Assembly (NCBI RefSeq): GCF_012524165.2
Contig: NZ_JABACJ020000001.1
Location: 310,001-374,000 of the forward strand
DNA from: Faecalicatena faecalis
Lineage (GTDB): Bacteria; Bacillota; Clostridia; Lachnospirales; Lachnospiraceae
DNA length: 64,000 nucleotides
Direction: 5' to 3'
This document shows, piece after piece, positions 24,876 through 33,217 of this stretch. The notes beneath the pieces are model-generated. The model saw only the letters and a list, made by a program, of their open reading frames with translations, was not told where the DNA came from and made no database searches. Each line of letters begins with the position of its first letter. Position 1 is the stretch's first letter. The position numbers were made by a program, and so were the translations under genes.

Positions 24876-25745
24876 ATGAATAGAAATAAGAAAAATGTAC
24901 TGAAAGGGCTGCTATTTATTGCGCCGAACTACATAGGATTTTTTATTTTCACCCTGGTACCAATGGTGACAGCGATTGTTATCTCATTTACAAAATGGAA
25001 AATGGGTGACATGGAATTTATAGGGCTGAAAAATTATTTAGAATTATTGAGCAGCCGTTCATTTTATAAATCATTTTTAAATACGGTCCTATTTGTATTG
25101 GGGACAGTGCCAGTTACGATCGTATTAGGACTTGGAATTGCATATTTCGTAGACAGGTATGCATATGGAAAAAGTCTGATCAGGACAATTATGTTCCTGC
25201 CGTATACGGCAAATATCGTAGCAATATGTTATGTCTGGATGATGCTCTTTCAGCCAACTTATGGCCCGGTGAACCAGTTGATTCTTAAATTTGTAAAGAC
25301 AGCACCTGGATGGCTGACTTCATCAGAATGGGCACTGATCTGTATCATGGCCCTGCAGGTTTGGATGTATGCTGGATACTGCATGGTGATATACCTGGCT
25401 GCTTTAAAACAGGTTCCCTCAGATTTAATGGAGGCTGCGGCAATCGATGGCGCTTCCCGGTATAAACAGTTTGTACATATTATTCTGCCGTCGTTGTCCC
25501 CGACTACATTTTTTATATTAATTACAATGCTGATTAACTCACTGAAAATATTTGCGCCAATGAATATCATGACAGACGGGGGTCCGGGGGATTCTACGAG
25601 TGTACTGGTATTCCAGTCATACATAACGGCATTTCGGTATAACGATATGGGAACAGCATCCGCAATTTCCACAATTCTGTTCCTGATTATTCTTGGAATT
25701 ACATTATACCAGTGGAAAGGGCAGAATAAATGGGTGAACTATTAG
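24876..25745 (+). CDS. Carbohydrate ABC transporter permease, MalF-like
   Basis: The 289-residue membrane protein has six predicted helices and the cytoplasmic EAA motif EAAAIDGASRYKQFVHIILP, which docks onto the ATPase. It belongs to the CUT1 sugar importer family, as the first of two permeases downstream of the binding protein. GGAGG precedes the ATG. The gap to the next gene is 12 bases. Confidence 0.93.
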   Translation: MNRNKKNVLKGLLFIAPNYIGFFIFTLVPMVTAIVISFTKWKMGDMEFIGLKNYLELLSSRSFYKSFLNTVLFVLGTVPVTIVLGLGIAYFVDRYAYGKSLIRTIMFLPYTANIVAICYVWMMLFQPTYGPVNQLILKFVKTAPGWLTSSEWALICIMALQVWMYAGYCMVIYLAALKQVPSDLMEAAAIDGASRYKQFVHIILPSLSPTTFFILITMLINSLKIFAPMNIMTDGGPGDSTSVLVFQSYITAFRYNDMGTASAISTILFLIILGITLYQWKGQNKWVNY

Positions 25746-25757
25746 GGGGAAAAAGAA

Positions 25758-26588
25758 ATGATGGAACAGAATAGAAAAGTTAAAAAAATAATCGTAACAG
25801 TATTATCCTTTCTCATCTGCGCAATCGTCTTTTTCCCGATTGTTTATATGATATCGAATTCCTTTAAGGTAGAGCTGGATATTTTTAAGTCCCCGTTCCA
25901 TATCATACCGGAAAAATTCGTAAATAACTATAACAGTGTCTGGAACGGTGCGTATGACTTTGTGAGGTTCTACCTGAATTCACTAAAGGTCACTGCAATT
26001 AGTGTATGCGGGCTGGTGATAACAAGCCTGTTGGCTGCATATGGCTTTTCTAAGATTAAGTATAAGGGGCGGGATATCTTGTTTTTAGTCTATATGGCAA
26101 CCCTGATGATTCCGACGCAGCTGACTATGATTCCAAGATTCATGATATACAAAGAGCTCGGGATATATAATACACATTGGGCACTGATCCTTCCAGGCAT
26201 GACGACGGCTTTTGGGACATTTTTGTTAAGACAGTTCATGATTTCTATACCATATGAAATGAATGAAGCAGCGAAGATTGATGGCGCAGGTGAACTTAGA
26301 ATCCTCTTCCAGATACTTCTGCCGCTGCTCAAACCAGGGATTATCACGCTTGTGCTGATTTCGATTGTCTGGAGCTGGAATGATTACGAAAATGCGATGC
26401 TTTTTCTGACAGACAAAAATCTATTTACGATTCCTCTGGGGCTGATCAGCTTCATGGATGAAACCGGAAAACAATACTCGCTAATTATGGCGGCCGCTGT
26501 CTCAGCAGCCTTGCCACCTATGATTTTGTTTTTATTCGGACAGCGATACTTTGTAGAAGGACTGGCGAAGGGAGCCGTTAAAGGTTAA
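25758..26588 (+). CDS. Carbohydrate ABC transporter permease, MalG-like
   Basis: This 276-residue permease has six helices and the EAA segment NEAAKIDGAGELRILFQILLP. It ends with the usual RYFVEGLAKGAVKG, typical of MalG-type proteins. It forms a heterodimer with the preceding permease. GGGGGA precedes two adjacent ATG codons (25758 and 25761). The stop codon lies in a small AGGTTAACCT palindrome. Confidence 0.93.
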   Translation: MMEQNRKVKKIIVTVLSFLICAIVFFPIVYMISNSFKVELDIFKSPFHIIPEKFVNNYNSVWNGAYDFVRFYLNSLKVTAISVCGLVITSLLAAYGFSKIKYKGRDILFLVYMATLMIPTQLTMIPRFMIYKELGIYNTHWALILPGMTTAFGTFLLRQFMISIPYEMNEAAKIDGAGELRILFQILLPLLKPGIITLVLISIVWSWNDYENAMLFLTDKNLFTIPLGLISFMDETGKQYSLIMAAAVSAALPPMILFLFGQRYFVEGLAKGAVKG

Positions 26589-26648
26589 CCTCATCAAGAA
26601 AGCAGTCAAGCGGATTCAAAATCGCCATTTTGACTAGCATAGGATGAG
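26589..26648 (+). repeat. Intercistronic stem structure between permease and oxidoreductase genes
   Basis: Nested inverted repeats CTCATC/GATGAG, AGTCAA/TTGACT and TCAAAAT/ATTTTGA occupy this gap. No T-run follows. Such structures commonly protect or process mRNA between binding-protein/permease genes and downstream enzymes. Confidence 0.45.
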
Positions 26649-26705
26649 AGACTGAAAGCAAAATGAGGAAAATACTGTACAAATTATAAAGGTTGGAGGA
26701 CCAAA

Positions 26706-28511
26706 ATGATTGATTGGATTAAACAAAGATATGAGGTAGTTGTCGTAGGCGGCGGTACTGGAGGAGTAGGAGCAGCTCTTGCTGCTGCCAGGCACGGGGC
26801 TAAGACCGCACTGATTCAGGATCGTCCTGTTTTGGGAGGCAATAACAGCTCGGAAGTGAGGATGCATATATCCGGAGCAGATCAGCATGCTTTCCGTAAA
26901 AATGCGAGAGAGACAGGGATTGTGGAAGAAATTGCCCTGAAAAATCGGAAATATAACGAACAGAATTCTTTCTGTGTCTCAGACACTATTTATTGGGAAA
27001 TGATGCAGGAGGAAGAAAATATTACATTATACTTGAATACTTCTATGATCGATGTAGAAGTCTCAGATGGTAACAGGATTGAAAAAATCTATGCAGTACA
27101 GCTTCCCACGGAAAAAAGATTTGAAATCGAGGGGGATATTTTCGTGGATGCTACAGGAGATGGGACACTGGCATATATATCCGGTGCACAATACATGAGA
27201 GGAAGAGAAGCAAAGTCAGATTTTGGCGAGGAACACGCTCTGACAAAGGCGGATGGTTATACAATGGGGAATACCATCATGTTCACAACAATCGATATGG
27301 GACGTAAGATTGAGTTCCATAAACCTTCCTGGGCGTATACTTATTCGGAGGAAGACCTGATCTATAGAAAACATATGGATGGGGAGGCAATCTGGCGGGC
27401 AAAGGCTGGAACTGATTCCGGGTATTGGTGGATTGAACTAGGTGGGCTGGATCGGGATATAATAGCAGATGGAGAAGAAATCAGGGATCATCTGCTGAAA
27501 GTCCTTTATGGTGTTTGGGACCACATGAAAAATGGGGGAGATCACCATGTGGATAATCTGGCATTGGACTGGATTGGGTTTGTGCCAGGAAAGAGGGAAT
27601 CCCGGCGTATTGTCGGTGATTATATCCTTAGAGAAGAAGATCTGATGGAAAATCACCTGTTTGATGATGCGGTCGCATATGGTGGCTGGACGCTGGATCA
27701 GCATACGATAGGGGGGATGGACAATCTGACTGACGAACCGGCCCATCTGTTAACGCCTCCAAAGCCGTACCAGATTCCATATAGGTGTTATTACTCCAAA
27801 AACATAGAGAATCTGATGATGGCAGGAAGAAATATCAGTTGTACTCATCTTGCCATGTCCTCTACGAGGGTTATGGCGACCTGTATGGCAGGCGGTCAGG
27901 CAGTCGGGACAGCGGCAGCGTTCGCTGTGAAAAACCATTTCACTCCAAGGGAGACGGGACAGAAACTGATCCATACAATTCAACAGGAGCTGTTAAAAGA
28001 CGACTGTTATATTCCAGAACTGAAAAATGAGGATGAACGGGATCTGGCAAGATATGCAGCTGTTACAAGCAGCGGTTATGCCGAGGGCTGCGAGCCGGAA
28101 AATGTAATAAATGGTGTCCATCGGTCTGTGGAAGAAAATACCAATATGTGGAAAACAAATGGTCTGGAAAATGATGTACAATGGATATGCCTAGATTTTG
28201 GCAGGACAATTGAAGTGAAAGAAGTCATTTTAAGGTTTGACAGTGACCTTTCTTCCGAAATATTTGTATCAATTAATAAAAAGCAGTTAGAGGATCAGGA
28301 GACAGGAGTACCGACCTGTCTTGTAAAAGATTATAGACTGGAATTCTTATGTGCGGATCAGATTGTATATCAGATAAGAGAAACAGATAATTATCTGAGA
28401 CACCGGATACATAAACTTCAAGATTCCATAGTATGTGACCGGATCAAACTTCTGATACAAAACACAAACGGACAGCCAGAAGCGGGTGTGTTTGAAATTA
28501 GAGTTTACTAG
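26706..28511 (+). CDS. FAD-dependent oxidoreductase with C-terminal discoidin-like domain
   Basis: The 601-residue protein starts with a Rossmann FAD site (VVVVGGGTGGVGAALAAARHG) and VLGGNNSSEVRM, typical of the FAD_oxidored family, and ends the catalytic part with NLMMAGRNISCTHLAMSSTRVMATCMAGGQAVGTAA. Residues ~445-601 form a separate beta-rich part (YAEGCEPENVINGVHRSVEENTNMW, WICLDFGRTIEVKEVILRFD) resembling F5/8-type discoidin carbohydrate-binding domains. No signal peptide is seen, so it should act in the cytoplasm on an imported substrate. It sits between a sugar importer and a two-component system. The reaction is unknown; oxidation of a sugar or glycoside is inferred. Confidence 0.82.
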   Translation: MIDWIKQRYEVVVVGGGTGGVGAALAAARHGAKTALIQDRPVLGGNNSSEVRMHISGADQHAFRKNARETGIVEEIALKNRKYNEQNSFCVSDTIYWEMMQEEENITLYLNTSMIDVEVSDGNRIEKIYAVQLPTEKRFEIEGDIFVDATGDGTLAYISGAQYMRGREAKSDFGEEHALTKADGYTMGNTIMFTTIDMGRKIEFHKPSWAYTYSEEDLIYRKHMDGEAIWRAKAGTDSGYWWIELGGLDRDIIADGEEIRDHLLKVLYGVWDHMKNGGDHHVDNLALDWIGFVPGKRESRRIVGDYILREEDLMENHLFDDAVAYGGWTLDQHTIGGMDNLTDEPAHLLTPPKPYQIPYRCYYSKNIENLMMAGRNISCTHLAMSSTRVMATCMAGGQAVGTAAAFAVKNHFTPRETGQKLIHTIQQELLKDDCYIPELKNEDERDLARYAAVTSSGYAEGCEPENVINGVHRSVEENTNMWKTNGLENDVQWICLDFGRTIEVKEVILRFDSDLSSEIFVSINKKQLEDQETGVPTCLVKDYRLEFLCADQIVYQIRETDNYLRHRIHKLQDSIVCDRIKLLIQNTNGQPEAGVFEIRVY

Positions 28512-28563
28512 GTTATAAAGTGGGGCGGTCAGCAGAAGGGAATGAATGGACACGTCCTGGGGA

Positions 28564-28595
28564 GAGTTTGCCTGAATTTTTCAGGCAGACTCTTT
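28564..28595 (+). terminator. Terminator or attenuator before the histidine kinase
   Basis: A 12-bp stem (28564-28575 with 28581-28592, one G-T pair) with an ATTTT loop is followed by TTT. The T-run is short, so partial readthrough into the kinase gene is likely. Confidence 0.65.
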
Positions 28596-28622
28596 GTCGT
28601 ACAGAGGAGGGGGGAGAAGCAA

Positions 28623-30374
28623 GTGAAAAAAAGAAAATTTCAAATTAAGACGATATTGATACTTTTCTGTGTCTTAATCCTACTGGTTCCAGTATTAGGG
28701 CTGGTGTTTGGGGTGAAAATCAGTTATTCACATCTTGCAAATCAAAAAATTAATGAAATATTGGACAGTAAAATCAGACAGAACGATACTGCTGTCCAAA
28801 ACGTGATGTCTAAGATGGCAGTCGTATCGGGGAGTATTGCAATTAATCCAGAAGTAGTACAGTATTTAAGGAGTGAGTCTGACCGCACAGGCCTGTTATG
28901 CTCGGATGCACTGGAACAGGTGGAACTTTTGCTGGCAAATAGCTTTGACCTTCCTATGAATATTATGGTATTCGGCGAGGGGAAAATGCTCAAGACCTGG
29001 ATAGGTAAGGCAGACTCATTTGACTTTGAACAACAGATGACAGATGTATTAAATTGGTATGAAGAACAAAATAAATCTATTTTCTGGTTCAAAAATGAAG
29101 AGGGGATTTTTGACTTTTATACAAAAAGCGGAAAGAAATATCTGAATTTGCTCAGAAAGGTAGAATTAAAGGGAACTCCGGGGACATTCTGGATCATTGC
29201 AAGCGTGGATTCAGAGGAATTAAGCAGACTGTTGTTTGGAAGTAGACAGGAAACTGCAGAACTATATACATTACAGGATGAAAACGGCCAGATGATAATG
29301 AATTTGTATCCAGATGCAGGCAGGATAACAGAAGAAGAGAGTAAGAAGTATGTCACGCGGCTGGAAGATAAAATATATTACCATGCTGAAGCCGGGTTTA
29401 GCAGCTATGGCACAAAGATGAAGAGTAGTATGGTGATGGATTCAAAAAAACTGATGGTGGACCTGAACCAATTGAACATTATTTTTCATTGTGGAGTTGG
29501 GGCCATACTTATTGTATTTTTAGCCGCATTACTACTGTTTACACGTTATTTGACAAGACCAATAAGTACTTTGCTGAAAGCAATGGAGAGAACAAAGGAT
29601 ACACAGGAATATCTTCCGGTGAATGAAAGTACGAATATTGCTGAAATTAGTGTTTTATACTATTGGTATAATGTGATGGTAGAATCAATTAATGATTATA
29701 TCAATAAAATCAAATATCAGGAGCAGGAAAAAAGAAGATTGCATTTTCAAATGCTGCAGATGCAGATTAATCCACATTTCCTATTTAATTCGTTAAATTC
29801 AATTAAATGGGTCTGCTATATGAATCAGGATGAGAAGGCGGGAGACCTGATTGCTGCATTGGGAAGGATGTATGAAATATCTATGAATAAAGGTTCCCTT
29901 CATCTCAGTCTCCGGGAGGAAAAAGAATTTATTGAGAGCTATGTACGTTTGATGGAAAACAGGTATGATATTTCTGTAGATTTTTCATTTTCACTAACCA
30001 GTGGATTGGAAAACATACAGTTATTAAAATTTATCTTACAGCCCGTGGTAGAAAATATATTTCTTCATGGTTTCCAGGGAATATCAGGAAATAAGGAAAT
30101 AAGAATCAGTACAGAGATTATGAAGGATAAGCTTCACATATGGATAAAGGACAATGGTACAGGGATTTGTCCTGAACAGATGTGCAAACTGCAGGAGGAA
30201 ATGAAAAAAACAGACCGTGAGGTAACAAAAGTAGGAATTATCAATGTGAATCATAGAATAAGGATTCATTATGGTGAGGAATATGGTTTGTGGATCTCAA
30301 ATCGTGAGGATATCGGTCAGGGAACAGAAGTGTTGTTGATTCTGCCAGTCAGGCATGGAGGAGAGTGTGTATGA
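28623..30374 (+). CDS. Sensor histidine kinase, YesM type
   Basis: The 583-residue kinase has an N-terminal helix (residues ~9-30), a ~260-residue extracellular sensor, a second helix (~290-312), a HAMP-like linker, then the His_kinase motif LQMQINPHFLFNSLNSIKW and the HATPase region (VVENIFLHGF, DNGTGI). YesM-type kinases usually sense carbohydrate or cell-wall cues for a neighbouring sugar locus. The GTG at 28623 is chosen because GGAGGGGGGAG lies directly upstream; the longer in-frame extension runs through the terminator hairpin. It overlaps the response-regulator gene by 4 bases. Confidence 0.9.
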   Translation: MKKRKFQIKTILILFCVLILLVPVLGLVFGVKISYSHLANQKINEILDSKIRQNDTAVQNVMSKMAVVSGSIAINPEVVQYLRSESDRTGLLCSDALEQVELLLANSFDLPMNIMVFGEGKMLKTWIGKADSFDFEQQMTDVLNWYEEQNKSIFWFKNEEGIFDFYTKSGKKYLNLLRKVELKGTPGTFWIIASVDSEELSRLLFGSRQETAELYTLQDENGQMIMNLYPDAGRITEEESKKYVTRLEDKIYYHAEAGFSSYGTKMKSSMVMDSKKLMVDLNQLNIIFHCGVGAILIVFLAALLLFTRYLTRPISTLLKAMERTKDTQEYLPVNESTNIAEISVLYYWYNVMVESINDYINKIKYQEQEKRRLHFQMLQMQINPHFLFNSLNSIKWVCYMNQDEKAGDLIAALGRMYEISMNKGSLHLSLREEKEFIESYVRLMENRYDISVDFSFSLTSGLENIQLLKFILQPVVENIFLHGFQGISGNKEIRISTEIMKDKLHIWIKDNGTGICPEQMCKLQEEMKKTDREVTKVGIINVNHRIRIHYGEEYGLWISNREDIGQGTEVLLILPVRHGGECV

Positions 30375-31171
30375 TCCGACTTTTAATTGTGGATGATGAA
30401 GCTGGGTTCAGGAATGCTTTTGCAAAACTGATCCATTGGAAGCAATACGGTTACGAATTGGTAGGAACTGCAGAAAATGGAGAAAAAGCCATAGAAATGA
30501 TTGAGAAATACGAATGTGATGTTGTATTTACGGACATTGAAATGCCAGGAATAGATGGCATCGAATTTATGGATTACCTGCATAAAAATTATCCTGAAAT
30601 CATCATTATTGTCCTGAGCTGCTATAACGAATTCGAATATGCGAGGGCAGCCTTGCAAAAAGGAGCAAAAGACTATATTACAAAACTATCTATCACCCCT
30701 ACAAATATTGGTGAACTACTGGAAAAAATAAAAAAATTACTAGAAGAAAATCCACCGGTAAAATTTAAAACGGAATATGATTTGAATAAATTTTTGAATA
30801 GAACACTTGCTAAAAATAAGAATCTTACAGGATATAAAGAACTGCAAGTCCTTCCGGCGCCGATTCGTGAAGTATTAGAAAAAGTTTACAGCGAACGGAA
30901 ATTTGAATTAACGCTAAATGAAGCAGCAGAAATTGCACATGTGAATCCTCAGTATTTCAGTGCACTTTTTAAAAAGAATATCAATATGAACTTTGTGCGC
31001 TATATGGCAGAATTAAAGATTGGATTTGCAGAAGAGCTGTTGATCAATACAAACATGAAAATATATGAAATAGGATTGGTGATAGGAATTGATAATGAGG
31101 CATATTTCAGTCGCTTTTTTAAGAAATATACAGGAATGTCCCCTAATTCATATAAACAAAACAGGGAATGA
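30371..31171 (+). CDS. Response regulator with AraC-type DNA-binding domain, short YesN type
   Basis: This 266-residue regulator has a receiver domain with acidic pocket Asp8-Asp9 and phospho-acceptor Asp55 (VVFTDIEMPGID), then a C-terminal double helix-turn-helix of the AraC type (LNEAAEIAHVNPQYFSALFKK; YEIGLVIGIDNEAYFSRFFKKYTGMSP). Typical YesN proteins are longer (often over 450 residues), so the linker here is unusually short. ATGA overlap with the kinase stop couples their translation. It most likely activates the upstream importer/oxidoreductase operon; paired half-sites at 23345-23410 are candidate targets. Confidence 0.92.
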   Translation: MIRLLIVDDEAGFRNAFAKLIHWKQYGYELVGTAENGEKAIEMIEKYECDVVFTDIEMPGIDGIEFMDYLHKNYPEIIIIVLSCYNEFEYARAALQKGAKDYITKLSITPTNIGELLEKIKKLLEENPPVKFKTEYDLNKFLNRTLAKNKNLTGYKELQVLPAPIREVLEKVYSERKFELTLNEAAEIAHVNPQYFSALFKKNINMNFVRYMAELKIGFAEELLINTNMKIYEIGLVIGIDNEAYFSRFFKKYTGMSPNSYKQNRE

Positions 31172-31196
31172 ACCGCCAGGTCCATTCCCTGTTTTA
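31161..31196. terminator. Bidirectional terminator, partly inside the regulator's last codons
   Basis: ACAGGGAATG (31161-31170) pairs with CATTCCCTGT (31183-31192), followed by TTTTA. The left arm covers the last codons and the stop of the response regulator. It separates convergent genes. Confidence 0.8.
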
Positions 31197-31856
31197 CTAA
31201 GGAAGCAGGAACGCATACATCAGCACGAAGTGACATGCGCTTCCCCCCATAACAAACAGATGGAAGATCTCATGACTCCCGAAGTTCTTATGCTTACTGT
31301 CGAATATCGGCACTTTCAGTGCGTAGATGATTCCCCCGATCGTATAAATAATCCCTCCTGCAAGCAGCCAGAGGAATGCCGGCCTGGACATATTATTCAA
31401 GATCTGTGTAAAGGCCAGCACGCAGGTCCATCCCATTCCGATATAAAGTACTGAGGATACCCATTTCGGACAGAATACCCAGAATGCCTTAATCAAGATT
31501 CCAATCACTGCAATGCCCCATACAAGTCCAAGCATAATGTATCCGGTCGGCTGATTCAATACGAGGAGGCAGATTGGTGTATAGCTTCCAGCAATTAAAA
31601 CAAAAATCATCATATGATCGATTTTTTTGAGGATGGTATTTACCTTTTCTGTTAAATCGAATGTATGATAAGTGGTACTTGCTGCGTACAATAAAATCAG
31701 GCTTACTGCGTAGATTGCAAGTGAGATTACGTAAATCCTGCTTGGCTCATGTGCAGCCTTTATTAATAGTGGAATCGCTGCAAATATGGCCATCAGCATT
31801 CCGATGAAGTGTGTGATTGCGCTTCCGGGATCTTTGAGTAAGTGTTTTTTGTTCAT
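31197..31856 (-). CDS. Hemolysin III / PAQR-family membrane protein
   Basis: The 219-residue protein has seven predicted membrane helices. The PAQR metal-site residues are visible as SAITHFIGM, YAASTTYHTFD and the late HEIFHLFVMGGSACHF. The family (YplQ/YqfA) is broadly conserved and possibly acts in membrane lipid homeostasis; a cytolytic role is not established for such members. AGGAGG is 7 bases from the ATG at 31856, making this the start rather than an upstream in-frame codon. Confidence 0.9.
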   Translation of the reverse strand: MNKKHLLKDPGSAITHFIGMLMAIFAAIPLLIKAAHEPSRIYVISLAIYAVSLILLYAASTTYHTFDLTEKVNTILKKIDHMMIFVLIAGSYTPICLLVLNQPTGYIMLGLVWGIAVIGILIKAFWVFCPKWVSSVLYIGMGWTCVLAFTQILNNMSRPAFLWLLAGGIIYTIGGIIYALKVPIFDSKHKNFGSHEIFHLFVMGGSACHFVLMYAFLLP

Positions 31857-31888
31857 AATAATGCCTCCTAGAAAATGAAAACGTTGCA

Positions 31889-31907
31889 TGTAGTTTTGAA
31901 AACTACA
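31889..31907. repeat. 19-base perfect palindrome upstream of the hemolysin III gene
   Basis: TGTAGTTTT-G-AAAACTACA lies 33 bases upstream of the minus-strand start. Its position near the promoter suggests an operator for an unidentified regulator. Confidence 0.5.
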
Positions 31908-32009
31908 TTAAGTATATGCATATATTACAACTAATATTACGAAAATGCAAGAGCTTAGCTCAAAAAACTTAAACAACAACTTTTGCAATGTATGCAACAA
32001 CTCTGCCAA

Positions 32010-32037
32010 TTGGAATTTTTCGGAGAAGATTTATAAT
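32010..32037 (+). promoter_or_regulatory. Promoter of the glucuronate operon
   Basis: TTGGAA (32010-32015) and a perfect TATAAT (32032-32037) are 16 bases apart. A TTGCA-ATGTA-TGCAA repeat at 31983-31997 sits just upstream and may be a regulator site. The ~100-base leader contains AGCCGC/GCGGCT at 32066-32096. Confidence 0.7.
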
Positions 32038-32147
32038 GAATTTAACAAGTAAAACAGATACAAAAAGCCGCCAAAATAGGAAGAAGTAATGCGGCTGCAG
32101 TGTGAAAGAAACTGAATAATCTGGTACAAGAAAAGGAGAATGGTATT

Positions 32148-33215
32148 ATGGAAATGACATTAAGATGGTATGGTTCAAAATTCGACACAGTAACTTTAAA
32201 GCAGATCAGACAGATCCCAGGGGTAACAGGCGTTATCACTACTTTATATGATACAGTACCAGGCGAGGTCTGGAGCAGAGAAAGAATCCGTGCGATGAAG
32301 GACGAGGTCGCAGCAGCAGGACTTCACATTGCAGGAATCGAGAGTGTGAATATCCATGATGCTATCAAGACTGGCGCAGCAGACAGAGATAAATATATCG
32401 ACAATTATATCGAAACTTTGGAAAACCTCGGAGAGGAAGATATCCACCTGGTATGTTACAACTTCATGCCTGTATTCGACTGGACACGTACAGAGCTGGC
32501 ACGTGTAAGACCAGACGGATCAACAGTACTTGCTTATACACAGGAAGCAGTTGATGCATTGGATCCAGAGAAGATGTTCGATTCTATTGCAGGCGACATG
32601 AATGGAACTATCATGCCTGGCTGGGAGCCGGAACGTATGGCTCATGTAAAAGACCTGTTCGCAATGTACAAAGATATTGATGATGAAAAATTATTCGAGA
32701 ACCTCAAATATTTCCTGGAGCGCATCATGCCTGTATGTGACAAATACGACATCAACATGGCAATCCACCCGGATGATCCGGCATGGAGCGTATTTGGACT
32801 TCCACGTATCATCATTAATAAAGCAAACATCCTTCGTATGATGCAGATGGTGGACAACCCGCACAATGGTGTGACATTCTGCTCTGGTTCTTATGGAACA
32901 AACCTGGAGAACGATCTGCCGGATATGATCCGTTCCCTGAAAGGCAGAATCCACTTTGCCCATGTTCGTAACTTAAAGTTTAACAGTCCGACAGACTTCG
33001 AGGAGGCAGCACATCTGTCATCTGATGGAACATTTGATATGTATGAGATTATGAAAGCCCTGTATGAAATTGGATTTACAGGACCAATCAGACCAGACCA
33101 CGGACGCATGATCTGGGATGAAGTAGCAATGCCTGGATACGGTCTGTATGACAGAGCACTGGGAGCAACCTACCTGAATGGTTTATGGGAAGCAATTGAG
33201 AAAGGAGCAAGATAG
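32148..33215 (+). CDS. uxuA: Mannonate dehydratase
   Basis: The 355-residue TIM-barrel enzyme dehydrates D-mannonate to 2-keto-3-deoxygluconate in hexuronate catabolism. Family features include MTLRWYG at the N-terminus, a metal-binding MAIHPDDPAWSVFGLPRI, CSGSYGTNLENDLP, HFAHVRN and RPDHGRMIWDE. The length fits UxuA. AAAGGAG precedes the ATG, and uxuB begins 2 bases after its stop, so the two enzymes of the pathway are translationally coupled. Confidence 0.96.
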   Translation: MEMTLRWYGSKFDTVTLKQIRQIPGVTGVITTLYDTVPGEVWSRERIRAMKDEVAAAGLHIAGIESVNIHDAIKTGAADRDKYIDNYIETLENLGEEDIHLVCYNFMPVFDWTRTELARVRPDGSTVLAYTQEAVDALDPEKMFDSIAGDMNGTIMPGWEPERMAHVKDLFAMYKDIDDEKLFENLKYFLERIMPVCDKYDINMAIHPDDPAWSVFGLPRIIINKANILRMMQMVDNPHNGVTFCSGSYGTNLENDLPDMIRSLKGRIHFAHVRNLKFNSPTDFEEAAHLSSDGTFDMYEIMKALYEIGFTGPIRPDHGRMIWDEVAMPGYGLYDRALGATYLNGLWEAIEKGAR

Positions 33216-33217
33216 TT

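Noticed and set aside
28542..28622. Extended start of the YesM kinase
   Set aside because: The extension crosses the terminator hairpin at 28564-28595, and GTG 28623 has a strong ribosome site.
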